Shown piece after piece: positions 26,678 to 35,891 of a stretch of DNA of 37,809 nucleotides; position 1 is the stretch's first letter; the number at the start of each line of letters is the position of its first letter. Source of the DNA: a virus; IMG/VR virus record IMGVR_UViG_3300003635_000010, positions 1-37,809 of that record. One strand, 5' to 3'. The notes beneath the pieces are model-generated. The model saw only the letters and a list, made by a program, of their open reading frames with translations. It was not told the DNA's origin and searched no databases. Both the position numbers and the translations under genes were made by a program.

Positions 26678-29002
26678 ATGGGACGATTTGATGATATTCG
26701 ACGCTCGGTTGCGGAACTAATCGATGCGTCACGTGACCAAGAACCCGAGCCACAGGGCTATCAGGGGGAGGAGCGTGCCTCTGGACTCATTAGAGGCGGT
26801 ATCCTCGAACACGAGCCGGATCGTGACGATCTTGCGTTCTACCGAGAACTGTACGAGAACGTCGGCCCCATCAAGTCAGCTATCGACAACTACTCGTCCG
26901 AGGTCATCGAGCCCGGATGGTATATCACCGCAGATAGTGAGGAGACTGCGGAGCAACTAACTGACTACTTCAAGAATGTCGCTATTCTCAATACCGAGAA
27001 GGACGTGAACGCTTCGGTATTGATGGAAACGATGGTGCGTGAGCGTGAAATTCGGGGAACTATGTTCCTCGAAAAGGTAACGGACGATGAAGGCCGTCAT
27101 CAGGCCCTCTATCCGCTTCAGAACGACACGATCACCATCTACACGAAGCCGGGGAAGGCGATGCTTCCAGCACCCGACGAGGAGGAAGCACAGCCGTTCG
27201 ACCCGGACATTCAACAGCAGCGTGATGAACCACCGCTGAATGCATCGGGTGAGATGGGTGCATACGTTCAGTTCGACGACCTGAAACCCAAGTGGTCGAA
27301 CACGGAAGAAGTCGTGTACACCCGTGACGAGGTAATGAAGTGGGTGCGAGACGCCGACATTGGTAGCCCACGTGGAAACTCTCGGATTGCATCCAGCGCA
27401 CAGCGTGCCGAGGGACTGCTGGAGAAGCTCCACGACAACGACGACGCCGTGAAGTTCAAGGCGTGGCCTCAGATCATCTTCGAACTCGGTGACGAGGATA
27501 ACCCGTGGTCCGAGGACGAAGTAAATGACTTCATCCAGCACTACGACGAGGGTAACATGCGTCCCGGACTCATGCAGGCAGTTGCAGGCGACGTGAGCGT
27601 CGAGGAGTTCGCTGGCGACACAGCAGACATCGAGGCGACACTGAACTTCGATATCTCGATGATTATGTCCGGGCTTCCGGGACCAGTGTACGCCACTGGT
27701 GGCTTCTCACAGAACGTGGCTCCGGCCGTCGCACAGTCACAGCAGCGACAGTTCATCAAAGAAGTGAAGAAGACTCGTCGAGAACTCGAAGCCCTTCTCA
27801 CGCCATACCTGCAAGAGGTGGCGGAGGACTACGATCTCGATGCAGCCGACTCGGTCGAGCTTCACGTCGGACGGCCTGCTGGTGAGGTTGCCCCCGAGGA
27901 TATCGAGGGTAGTATCATCCGGTACACGTCCGACGTGCAACAACAGCAGGATGAACCGGTCGTTCCAACAACGAGTGACGATGTTGTCACGTCACCCGAC
28001 GACGTGAAAGAAAGCTCGAACGAAACGACGAGTGGGAAGGGTAACGGATCTGGCTCACCGCAGGCAGGTCAGACGAACAATGCTCGTCAAGCAGGTCAGG
28101 CATCTGCATCCGACGGCAGTGTCGATTCGGTGAGTTCTGTCGAGCACCTGGGAGATGGTACCTCCTTTCCAGCCGATCGTTACAGCGGAACCGAGGTCGT
28201 GGAAGAACTCGCAGACCCACGACTCGTAAGCACAGCCGAGATCGAAGACGAACTCTCTGACCTGCTCTACGAGGAGCTTCTCTCGGTCCGTGAGACGGTC
28301 GCTGAGACGTTCGAGGGAGCACAGGATCGTCCACTCCGAGACGCAGAAGAAATGGAACGTGCGGTCACACGCAGCGTCCAAGGGCGTCTCAACGAGTCGG
28401 CGGTCGATGCCCGTTCACGTGACCAGTTCGAGGATGCGATTCGATCGACCCTCGATACACTCGGACAGGCAAATCACGATCCACAGATCAACGTCGGCAT
28501 GTCAGTTCGGCACCGACAGCGAGCGCGGTTCCTGTCCGATAACATGGCAGACAACTTCGAGAACGCAGCCGAGGAAATGCTGGAGTTTGCAACTGTCAAT
28601 ACGAGACAGGCAGTCCAGCACGGAGAAGCACCACAGGCTGTGGCAGAACGCTTCCGGTCGTCCTACACAGACGACACACTTCGAAATCGGGCCGATACGA
28701 TGGCTCGGACAGAGGTCATGTCGGCTGTCAACTCACTCAAGATGGCCGAGTACGATCGACACGATGAGATCATTGGTGTCAAGCTGATCAATCCGTGCAA
28801 CGACAACACGACGCCGTTGTGCGACGACCTCGCCTGTGACGATCACGCAGAAGCTGTCTTCGATTCAGACGAGACGCTTGGCGAGCAGTTCCAGTCCGAG
28901 ACACGGGATTCCTTCCTGTTCGACGGATTCGATCCGCTTCCAACCGTACCACCGTTCCACTTTAACTGCCGAACTGAAATCGTTCCAATTACAGAACAAT
29001 GA
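26678..29002 (+). CDS. portal protein fused to MuF-like head morphogenesis domain, 774 aa
   Basis: Residues about 40-430 have portal features: EHEPDRDDLAFYRELYENVG, IKSAIDNYSSEVIEPGW, WPQIIFELGDEDNPWSEDEV, and the helical ISMIMSGLPGPVYA. A low-complexity Ser/Gly/Gln linker (about 440-500) leads to a C-terminal MuF-type domain (about 600-774): RADTMARTEVMSAVNSLKMA, NPCNDNTTPLCDDLACDDH and the ending FHFNCRTEIVPI. Portals form the packaging ring; MuF proteins are injected or assembly proteins. They are usually separate genes. ATG 26,678 follows a 37-base gap. Confidence 0.85.
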   Translation: MGRFDDIRRSVAELIDASRDQEPEPQGYQGEERASGLIRGGILEHEPDRDDLAFYRELYENVGPIKSAIDNYSSEVIEPGWYITADSEETAEQLTDYFKNVAILNTEKDVNASVLMETMVREREIRGTMFLEKVTDDEGRHQALYPLQNDTITIYTKPGKAMLPAPDEEEAQPFDPDIQQQRDEPPLNASGEMGAYVQFDDLKPKWSNTEEVVYTRDEVMKWVRDADIGSPRGNSRIASSAQRAEGLLEKLHDNDDAVKFKAWPQIIFELGDEDNPWSEDEVNDFIQHYDEGNMRPGLMQAVAGDVSVEEFAGDTADIEATLNFDISMIMSGLPGPVYATGGFSQNVAPAVAQSQQRQFIKEVKKTRRELEALLTPYLQEVAEDYDLDAADSVELHVGRPAGEVAPEDIEGSIIRYTSDVQQQQDEPVVPTTSDDVVTSPDDVKESSNETTSGKGNGSGSPQAGQTNNARQAGQASASDGSVDSVSSVEHLGDGTSFPADRYSGTEVVEELADPRLVSTAEIEDELSDLLYEELLSVRETVAETFEGAQDRPLRDAEEMERAVTRSVQGRLNESAVDARSRDQFEDAIRSTLDTLGQANHDPQINVGMSVRHRQRARFLSDNMADNFENAAEEMLEFATVNTRQAVQHGEAPQAVAERFRSSYTDDTLRNRADTMARTEVMSAVNSLKMAEYDRHDEIIGVKLINPCNDNTTPLCDDLACDDHAEAVFDSDETLGEQFQSETRDSFLFDGFDPLPTVPPFHFNCRTEIVPITEQ

Positions 29003-29616
29003 GCAAGAAGAACCTCAAGATTGCACGATTCGAAGATCCTTCAGTCGCAACACTACAGGACTACTCGGAAGGTGATTGGGTCGAATATTCCGACGGCAAT
29101 TACGGTGTTATCGTCGGAAAGGTATCCGGTCCCGTCGAATGGCCGACTGGTGATGAAGAAACAGAGGAAGTTGGTGAGGACGGAGAAAATGTCTACATCG
29201 TCGCTCGCGCAAATGGTGGCTCGAAACCGTTCAGTGCAAGTGAGTTAAACAGTGCAGACCGAAGTGACGTACTGGAAACTGACGAAGTGCCGGACGAACC
29301 CGAGGAAGACATCGATGACGCGGAGATGGCAATGGTGTACCACACCATCAACGATGCGCACGATTACGAGGAGCTTCAACGTGGAAAGGACGAGCTTCTG
29401 AGTGTTCCTGGAGTCGATGACCCCGGTGTGGGATGGGACTCATTTCCTGATTCGTGGGAAAAAGCAGATGAGCCTGCCCGTTTCATTCTTCTTGACGCTT
29501 GGTCGAGCATGAATGGGACGTTTACAGGATGTATGTCAGAAGTAGGATCTCGTCGTCTGTGTGCTTCAATGAAAGACGAAGTCTTAGGAACTGAGAGATG
29601 GCGTAATAGATTTTAA
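28999..29616 (+). CDS. EGDWV-domain late protein, 205 aa
   Basis: ATG 28,999 overlaps the portal stop (ATGA). The N-terminal domain (SEGDWVEYSDGNYGVIVGKV, then VYIVARANGG) is a small barrel like the one in the protease polyprotein at 30,964. The C-terminus has SFPDSWEKADEPARFILLDAW and a Cys pair (GCMSEVGSRRLC). The 3' ~140 bases become AT-rich next to the HNH gene, so the end may have been altered by its insertion. Role unknown, head assembly likely. Confidence 0.6.
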   Translation: MSKKNLKIARFEDPSVATLQDYSEGDWVEYSDGNYGVIVGKVSGPVEWPTGDEETEEVGEDGENVYIVARANGGSKPFSASELNSADRSDVLETDEVPDEPEEDIDDAEMAMVYHTINDAHDYEELQRGKDELLSVPGVDDPGVGWDSFPDSWEKADEPARFILLDAWSSMNGTFTGCMSEVGSRRLCASMKDEVLGTERWRNRF

Positions 29617-29628
29617 GGTAGTCTAAGA

Positions 29629-30225
29629 ATGATAGAGATATCTTGTGACTGGTGTGGAGGATCTACTGAGAAGTATCAGTCCAATATCACTGAAAACAAC
29701 TTTTGTGGGAGATCATGCTATAATGGGTGGAATGCGGAGCAAAAATCAGGTAATGGAAACCCGATGTGGGATGGTGGCAAAGAAGTTGTTTCATGTGAAA
29801 TATGTGGTTCAGAAGTAAAGCGCGATCCATCGAGAATTGCCGAGAATAACTTCTGCTCAGAAAACTGTCGCCTTGAGTGGTTTGAGGAAGAACATGGCCA
29901 AGATTGGCCAATTCTGAAGGGAGAAGATAATCCTGCATGGTCCGGCGGTTATAATGGCTACTACGGTGAAAACTGGAACGAAGAACGTCGCAAAGCACTC
30001 TATTCAGCCGAGTATAAATGCGAGCTATGTGGGCAAACTCGTGAAGAACACTATGATGAATATGAGTTCGATCTCGACGTTCATCATCGAATCCCAGTTC
30101 GGGCATTCGATGTGGTGGAAAACGCAAACTTCCAAGACAATCTGGTAGTTTGCTGCCGAAATTGTCATCAGTCGAAGCTCGAACGAGAACCTGTTCCACA
30201 CAACGACATTCGAGCACCGGCCTAA
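29629..30225 (+). CDS. HNH endonuclease with zinc fingers, 198 aa
   Basis: Two N-terminal treble-clef fingers (CDWCGG...CGRSC and CEICGS...CSENC, about 6-80), with the repeated ITENNFC/IAENNFC pattern, are followed by an HNH domain (about 125-185): CELCGQ, LDVHHRIPVRAF, DNLVVCCRNCH. It is AT-rich and lies between head genes, which is typical of a free-standing homing endonuclease; cutting site and host intein/intron are not visible. Confidence 0.85.
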   Translation: MIEISCDWCGGSTEKYQSNITENNFCGRSCYNGWNAEQKSGNGNPMWDGGKEVVSCEICGSEVKRDPSRIAENNFCSENCRLEWFEEEHGQDWPILKGEDNPAWSGGYNGYYGENWNEERRKALYSAEYKCELCGQTREEHYDEYEFDLDVHHRIPVRAFDVVENANFQDNLVVCCRNCHQSKLEREPVPHNDIRAPA

Positions 30226-30276
30226 TACAATCCAAAGTCGCGGTCGAACAGCACCCCTGTACGGGGACAACAAACA

Positions 30277-30576
30277 ATGTCCGCACAAAACGAAGATTTC
30301 AGATCCCGACGGACAGTACAGATCAACTACGACGAGTTCGCAACCGACGATGATAAATTCGTACACGAGGGTCGCTACGTCCCTGACGACATGCTCCCGT
30401 TTCGAATCCAAGATTCAGCGGGAACATACTTTACAATGGACGGCACTCGGTGCGAGCTACTGGGTGACCTCGGTGGTCATGCAGTGTACCGTCGGGAGCG
30501 TTCTAAGTCCACCATCAGAACGATGGACTGGGACGACTTCGTGACCGCATACGAGCGCGGACGAATACAACTTTAA
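30277..30576 (+). CDS. hypothetical late protein, 99 aa
   Basis: The sequence is mixed and charged: RRTVQINYDEFATDDDKFV, then YFTMDGTRCELLGDLGGHAVY and a C-terminal helix DDFVTAYERGRIQL. One Cys. It follows the HNH gene by 51 bases and precedes another small late gene by 9. Function is unknown. Confidence 0.55.
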   Translation: MSAQNEDFRSRRTVQINYDEFATDDDKFVHEGRYVPDDMLPFRIQDSAGTYFTMDGTRCELLGDLGGHAVYRRERSKSTIRTMDWDDFVTAYERGRIQL

Positions 30577-30585
30577 CAACTAACT

Positions 30586-30948
30586 ATGGCAAACAATACA
30601 AGCAAGACATTCGATCTGTCTGCGTCTGGCTCCACTGTCCTCAAGTTTCGGGGACATCCTCGCTATGACGCATTCCGGGTTGATGTCGAAAACGGTTCCG
30701 GTAATGCTGACGTAAACGTATACGTCGATACAGACGACGAACTCGATAACGTCGATACTGGCTCCGCAACTCAGGTCGATTCTGCTGATGGCGTGGCTTC
30801 TGGCAGTTCCTTCGGAACGGAGGTTTCTGCTCGAACCGTGTTGGTCGAGATCACTGAGGCATCGACATCTGACCCGATTGACGGAACAGTATATGGACAT
30901 AACGCACACGATCCAGCAGAGAACGGCGCTTCATTCGCAAATCGCTAA
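30586..30948 (+). CDS. hypothetical beta-rich late protein, 120 aa
   Basis: Mostly beta strands with Ser/Thr/Asp-rich loops (FDLSASGSTVLKFRGH...ADVNVYVDTDDELDNV...TVLVEITEA). The pattern is like small decoration or spike proteins. It sits directly before the prohead protease gene. No family is recognised. Confidence 0.55.
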   Translation: MANNTSKTFDLSASGSTVLKFRGHPRYDAFRVDVENGSGNADVNVYVDTDDELDNVDTGSATQVDSADGVASGSSFGTEVSARTVLVEITEASTSDPIDGTVYGHNAHDPAENGASFANR

Positions 30949-30963
30949 CACCGGTGTCCAGTA

Positions 30964-33948
30964 ATGCTTGCTTCGTTCGAGAAATCACGCAAGCGTGATG
31001 GACCACCAATTAAAAATATGACAGAAGAAGCAGAGTACGCCGGTATCGGCACAGCGCATCTTTCCTCGGAACTCGATTCCGATGGGCCATACACCATTAG
31101 TGGTGTCGCTCTCGGTGCTGGTGATATCACCGTCGGTTCCTCCGGAATCAAGAAGCACTGGCCTGCGGAGGAACTCAAGGACGCTGCTGGAACACTCGAA
31201 GGGCAGCCCCTCGTTCGAGACCACGAGAACAGTACTGACGGACGAGTCGGCACGGTGACCGAAGCAAGCTACAAGGAGGGTGTCGGCGTCATGTACGAGG
31301 CCGAGATCGCTCCGCACTACGAGGAGCTTGCACAGGACATCGCAGCCGGTATTCAGGAAGTCAGTGCCCGTGCGTACCACGATCCCATCGACGAGCTTGA
31401 GGAAGACGAGGACACTGGTGCCCTTCGCACCTCGAACGTTGTCTTCGACAACCTTAGCGTCGTCTCACAGGGCGCTGCTCCGTCAAATACCGCCGAGATC
31501 GGTGGACTTGACGTAAGCAGTGCAGTGGCGATGGCACAGGGACCCTCCGGTGGTGCCGTGGCAACACTCTCACAGGGCAGTCCACGACCCGCAGCCGAAC
31601 TCGCTGGCAAGTTCAGCGAGGGTGACTGGGTCAAAGGTGATTCATCCGGTGGCACGTGGCACGGTAAAGTGCGTGGTACAAAGCAGGATGGTTGCTATAG
31701 CGAGGAGATCGATGGCAATCAGGAAATCTGTGCTGGTGAAGACGAGTACGTGTACCTGATCGAGAACTACGATCCCGAGTCCGGTGAGTTCACCGACACG
31801 ATGGTGGCCCACAAGGAAGGATCGATCTCGTCGTGGAGTCACGAGGAGAACACTCGTAAGGAACACATCGACGTGATGGCTGCCGAACTTGAATCTGACG
31901 AGTCGGAACTCGACGACGTGTACTCGGACTGGAGCGATGCCGTGAACATGTCCGCGTCTCAACTTGAGTCGTGGGCAGGGCACCCGTGCTCTGATAAGGC
32001 ATCCAAGGACCCCGAGGCGGTTCGAAAGCGAAATATGAGCCTCCTCGAAACTGATAAGTCGGACTGGGGATCGGACGAGATCGAGGATGCTAAGCGCACC
32101 ATCTCGTTCGTGTCTCGCATGTCTGACGAGGAAAATGAGCCTGACGATCCAAAGTCGGGCGGACCGAATGGGTGTCCGAGTGAGTGGGCTATTAGCCTGC
32201 TCAACTGGGCACACAATCCGTTCGACTCCATGCCGGATGTTCCGGACGAAATGGAAGAAGAAAACCGTCATGGGCCACGTGCTCGCCCTGATACGTCCGC
32301 TATGCCGAAGGGTGAGTCTGATGGCACGCCCGAGTGGGAAGAAGGTGACATGGTTCGCTGGCAGGTCGAACCTGACCTGTTCGGTAAGATCGTTCACGTC
32401 GATGACAAGAAGAACGTAGCGATGGTGGAGATCATGGGTATGAAGTCTGGTGATATGACTTCGACCGGCTTCACCATCACTGCTGGCTTCTCTGACATCA
32501 AGCCAATGAAGGTACCCGAGTCCAAGGCGGACATGGGTGGCAAGTGGAAGGATGACGACGATATGTCTGCTCCGAGTGAGATCGAGAAGGCAGTCGTCTC
32601 TGAATTGGCCGAGATCGGTGATATGGACGTGAATGGGCTTGTCATGTGGGACGACCAGATGGGCGCTATCTCCGGCTTCGAGATGTCTGACGGTGAACTG
32701 ATGGTCGAACTTGACGTGATCGAGCGCGAAGACGGTTCGTTCGAGAAGACGGGCGAGTCGGTCATGCGCTCGATGACGAACGTCGATGCGATGTCAGCGA
32801 ACGCCGATGGTGACGTGGCCGAACTCAAGTCGGTTGCAGGCGTCACCTTCGACGGTACGTCCGATGGCAAGCTCGACGAGAGTGCGATTCCGAACGACGA
32901 CTACGAACAGCACTACCTGTTCCCGGAGGACACGAAGTCAGATTCATCCTACCCGGTCGTCGATGGGGATGGCAACCTTCGCAAGGGTAACGTTGCAGCA
33001 GCACACCAACTCGGTGCCCGAGGTGGCGTGAGTGACTCCGAATTGGAGGAGAAGCTCATGGCCCTCAACGAGGAGTGGCCCGAGGGAGAACGACCAATCG
33101 AGATGGAGTCTGACGAGGACTCCGAGGAAAACAGTGCAGCTAACACGTCTGCCGAGTCTGACGACGCAGGCAGTACTATCGGTGACGTAGCCGAAAGCGA
33201 GTCACCGAAGGACGATGACGCTCAGTCTGAGCCGAGTACCATGACTGTTGCTGCACTATCAGCGGATTCGACTACCAACAACACAGATAATTCAACTATG
33301 ACAGAAGTACGATATGACAACGCGACCGAGGACGATATCGAGGAGATGTCCGAGCCGGTCGTCGTGGAGGAAGATGATATCGAGGAGCTTCGAGACAAGG
33401 CTGACGAGGCCGACGAGCTTTCGGAGCGTCTCGACGAGGTGAACAGTTCGGTCGAGGAACTCGCAGAGACGCACGAGACGCTCGACGGAATCGACGAGGA
33501 CAAGCTCGACGAGCTTCGGGAGTACGACGAGGCTGTCGTGCTGACCGGAGGAGAGCACGAGGAGCTTACTGGCCTCGTGGACGAGATCGGGCAGGTCTTC
33601 GCAGACGAACTGGCCGAGTACAGTCCCTTCGACCCCGAGGAGCTTCAGGAGCGGTTCACTCCGCTCGAACTCCGCGACAAGGTCGACGAGCACGACGAGG
33701 CGTCGGTTGCCTCCGAACTCGGCGAGTCCGAGACAGACCCCGAGCCTGACGGTGGCTCGGCAAGTCCCGATGAACTCGGCGACAATGGTGGAGACGCTGA
33801 AGTCGAGGCAACCGAGGATGAGGTCCGTGAAGCTGTTGCGGAGCACCTCGAAGACGGTAAGATGTACCGCCAGGCAGAGAAGGTTCGTGAGGGCGACATC
33901 GCTCTCGACCAGATGGGCATCGACGTAGAGAGCGTCGTTGCCGAATAA
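30964..33948 (+). CDS. prohead protease-scaffold polyprotein, up to 994 aa
   Basis: Residues about 20-180 look like a prohead protease: QPLVRDHENS with His 87, QEVSARAYHD with Ser 134, and NLSVVSQGAAP at 164-173. Then come an EGDWV barrel (about 215-275), a DUF3140-like helical block (about 292-424, ending ISLLNWAHNPF), an EGDMVRW Tudor-like domain (about 457-520), a domain around 645-720, and an acidic coiled-coil (about 780-910) suited to scaffolding. Protease and scaffold guide capsid assembly and are then digested. The M at 31,018 (MTEEAEYAG) is an alternative start; the first 18 residues are basic and atypical. Confidence 0.75.
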   Translation: MLASFEKSRKRDGPPIKNMTEEAEYAGIGTAHLSSELDSDGPYTISGVALGAGDITVGSSGIKKHWPAEELKDAAGTLEGQPLVRDHENSTDGRVGTVTEASYKEGVGVMYEAEIAPHYEELAQDIAAGIQEVSARAYHDPIDELEEDEDTGALRTSNVVFDNLSVVSQGAAPSNTAEIGGLDVSSAVAMAQGPSGGAVATLSQGSPRPAAELAGKFSEGDWVKGDSSGGTWHGKVRGTKQDGCYSEEIDGNQEICAGEDEYVYLIENYDPESGEFTDTMVAHKEGSISSWSHEENTRKEHIDVMAAELESDESELDDVYSDWSDAVNMSASQLESWAGHPCSDKASKDPEAVRKRNMSLLETDKSDWGSDEIEDAKRTISFVSRMSDEENEPDDPKSGGPNGCPSEWAISLLNWAHNPFDSMPDVPDEMEEENRHGPRARPDTSAMPKGESDGTPEWEEGDMVRWQVEPDLFGKIVHVDDKKNVAMVEIMGMKSGDMTSTGFTITAGFSDIKPMKVPESKADMGGKWKDDDDMSAPSEIEKAVVSELAEIGDMDVNGLVMWDDQMGAISGFEMSDGELMVELDVIEREDGSFEKTGESVMRSMTNVDAMSANADGDVAELKSVAGVTFDGTSDGKLDESAIPNDDYEQHYLFPEDTKSDSSYPVVDGDGNLRKGNVAAAHQLGARGGVSDSELEEKLMALNEEWPEGERPIEMESDEDSEENSAANTSAESDDAGSTIGDVAESESPKDDDAQSEPSTMTVAALSADSTTNNTDNSTMTEVRYDNATEDDIEEMSEPVVVEEDDIEELRDKADEADELSERLDEVNSSVEELAETHETLDGIDEDKLDELREYDEAVVLTGGEHEELTGLVDEIGQVFADELAEYSPFDPEELQERFTPLELRDKVDEHDEASVASELGESETDPEPDGGSASPDELGDNGGDAEVEATEDEVREAVAEHLEDGKMYRQAEKVREGDIALDQMGIDVESVVAE

Positions 33949-33976
33949 ACAGCTAACAATACTTTAATATAATACA

Positions 33977-34366
33977 ATGGCACTTCAAGGTGGCGACCGA
34001 GAGTTCGGTCACGGCGATCAGGTCACTGTTGTGTACGATGACGGTACGGATGCCGTCGGTGGCGAGGCAGTTGTCGTCACGGGTCGTGCAGCAACAGGTG
34101 ACCACGTAACAGTTGAACTGACAACCGATGGTGGCGAGTCCGACGCGGTTCTCGCAGAGGGCGCAACATCGGGCGATGCTGTGCAGGCAGTTATGCACGG
34201 GATCGTATGGGCACGTGTTGCTGGTGACTTCAGTGCTGGTGACACAGTTGGTGAGGGCGCAGCAGGTGTGCTCGATGATGACGAAAGCGACTACCGTGTC
34301 CTTGAGGGCACCGCAACGGACTCTGAGTCCGGACTGGACATTGCCCTCATCCGGTACGAGAACTAA
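33977..34366 (+). CDS. capsid decoration-like protein, 129 aa
   Basis: Small beta-rich, Gly/Asp/Val-rich protein (GDQVTVVYDDGTDAVGGEAVVV...VMHGIVWARVAGDFSAGD) placed exactly between protease/scaffold and capsid genes, the usual position of head decoration proteins. The repeated GD turns fit a small barrel. Assignment is by position and composition. Confidence 0.6.
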   Translation: MALQGGDREFGHGDQVTVVYDDGTDAVGGEAVVVTGRAATGDHVTVELTTDGGESDAVLAEGATSGDAVQAVMHGIVWARVAGDFSAGDTVGEGAAGVLDDDESDYRVLEGTATDSESGLDIALIRYEN

Positions 34367-34394
34367 GCAGTATTATAACTAACACAATATAACA

Positions 34395-35264
34395 ATGACA
34401 GATATTGACATCTCCGACATGGATGCTGAGGAACTGGCCGTCAAGGTCGGTGACATCGACGACTTCCGTCTCACGCACCCGATTCTTCGGGACCGCGTCG
34501 AGGAGATTACGCAGGAGAACCTCGTCTGGCGACAGGCGTTCCGGGACTACCCCGCTTCGGATATCAATTCGAACACGGTGCAGTTCCCTGTTCCTGACGA
34601 CGATATCGGCAACCCCGATGTTGTTGCAGAAGGTGCAGAGTTCCCGCGTGAGCAGGAAACGTACAGCAAGAAGACGCTTACCTTCGACAAGTTCGGTTTC
34701 GAGGTTGCACTAACCCACGAGGCCGTCGAGGACTCGATGATCGACGTGGTCCGCGATCAGGTCGATCGTCAGGCCCGACAGATGTCGGAGGAGATGAACA
34801 AGCAGGCGTTCGACGTTATCGACACCAACAATCGTGGTAGCGTCGGAGACGCAGACGGTGTCTTCACCTACGACGACGTGCTGGCCGGACGCCAGCCCCT
34901 CATGCAGGACAACTACGATCCCGATCTGCTCATCGCGGATCTCGACGCAGCCCACGACCTCCTTCAGGACTCCAACTTCCTCGAAGCGAGCGAGATGCAG
35001 GGCGAGCTTCGTCGGTCCGGTCAGATCGGTCGGATCGCAGGCTTCGACGTTGTCGAGGCGGACGACGACTTCAACATCACCGGGAACACGAACCCTGGTG
35101 CTGTGATGATCGACACGGACTTCTACGGCTACGAGGGCGAGCGTGAGCCTGTAACGTCCGAGGAGTACCGTGAGGATCGGACCCAGACCGACGTATACCG
35201 AGTCTACACTCGTGTTGGCTGGCTCGCCATCGATCCGCAGGCGTGCGTCAAGATCGAGGGCTAA
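34395..35264 (+). CDS. major capsid protein, HK97-fold, 289 aa
   Basis: Order of features fits HK97-like capsid proteins: a helical N-arm (ELAVKVGDIDDFRLTHPILR), a strand-rich part (NSNTVQFPVPDDDIGNPDV), FDKFGFEVALTHEAVEDSMI leading into the spine helix (VVRDQVDRQARQMSEEMNKQ), and a C-terminal domain with LLIADLDAAHDLLQD and VYRVYTRVGWLAIDPQ. Length is typical. It follows protease, scaffold and decoration-like genes. It forms the capsid shell. Confidence 0.8.
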   Translation: MTDIDISDMDAEELAVKVGDIDDFRLTHPILRDRVEEITQENLVWRQAFRDYPASDINSNTVQFPVPDDDIGNPDVVAEGAEFPREQETYSKKTLTFDKFGFEVALTHEAVEDSMIDVVRDQVDRQARQMSEEMNKQAFDVIDTNNRGSVGDADGVFTYDDVLAGRQPLMQDNYDPDLLIADLDAAHDLLQDSNFLEASEMQGELRRSGQIGRIAGFDVVEADDDFNITGNTNPGAVMIDTDFYGYEGEREPVTSEEYREDRTQTDVYRVYTRVGWLAIDPQACVKIEG

Positions 35265-35399
35265 CGATCCCTCGCTGCCGAGCAACATAACTCCACTGCG
35301 ACGTGGGACACAAACCCTGACTTCCCACCGTCGCGCACATAACTATGTCGGTAACTTCGAAGAAGATTACCGTACATTAGATAATCAAAGATTATTGTA
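35265..35399 (+). terminator. gap after capsid gene, partial terminator and new start
   Basis: A stem formed by GACG-TGGGA and TCCCA-C-CGTC (about 35,299-35,332) lies after the capsid stop and could limit read-through so that capsid mRNA is more abundant. An 11-codon ORF (MSVTSKKITVH) at 35,345-35,380 is too short to call. AT-rich TTAGATAATC just upstream of 35,400 may be a weak promoter. Confidence 0.4.
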
Positions 35400-35891
35400 A
35401 TGTCCGTCGAAACAGACTACCAACCGAAATACGTCGAACTCGAAGACATTCCGCTCTCCGGACCGGACGACTACAGTTCGGAGGAGAAGCGGAAGGCCCT
35501 GTTTCACGCAGAAGCATCGCTGGAGCTTGACGTGAACAACGGCTCTCTGTTCGAGATGGACGAAGTCACTAACTCACACAGATCGGCGGTAATCAATCTG
35601 GCAACACACGTGTTGACCCACGCTGCCGAGGAACCGTCCGACGTGACTATCGGTGACATGCAATCGGGTGGTGGAACCATCACCGAGTACTCCTCTCGAT
35701 ACCTCGACGAGTACCAGCGCATTGTCGAGGGACTCATCGAGAGTGGGTCCGGTGGACACGGTAACTTCTCGGTTGCAGTCAACAGCGGTGTCGGAAGTGA
35801 CACCGGACGGTACCACGGTATGTACGATACTGGTGCTGAAAACGACTTCGAGGAACGTGTCGACGAGGAAGAAGGAGATACGATCCAATAA
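35400..35891 (+). CDS. head-tail connector-like protein, 163 aa
   Basis: The helical first half (SSEEKRKALFHAEASLELDV, HRSAVINLATHVLTHAAE) and position directly after the capsid gene match head-completion adaptors that bind below the portal. The C-terminal third is Gly/Ser-rich and acidic. Its TAA overlaps the following ATG (TAATG). No exact family can be stated. Confidence 0.6.
   Translation: MSVETDYQPKYVELEDIPLSGPDDYSSEEKRKALFHAEASLELDVNNGSLFEMDEVTNSHRSAVINLATHVLTHAAEEPSDVTIGDMQSGGGTITEYSSRYLDEYQRIVEGLIESGSGGHGNFSVAVNSGVGSDTGRYHGMYDTGAENDFEERVDEEEGDTIQ

Noticed and set aside
31642-32397. Long antisense ORFs opposite late genes (also 25,017-25,646 and 33,292-33,846)
   Set aside because: Shadow frames, common in haloarchaeal DNA with strong codon bias; they lie opposite clear structural genes.
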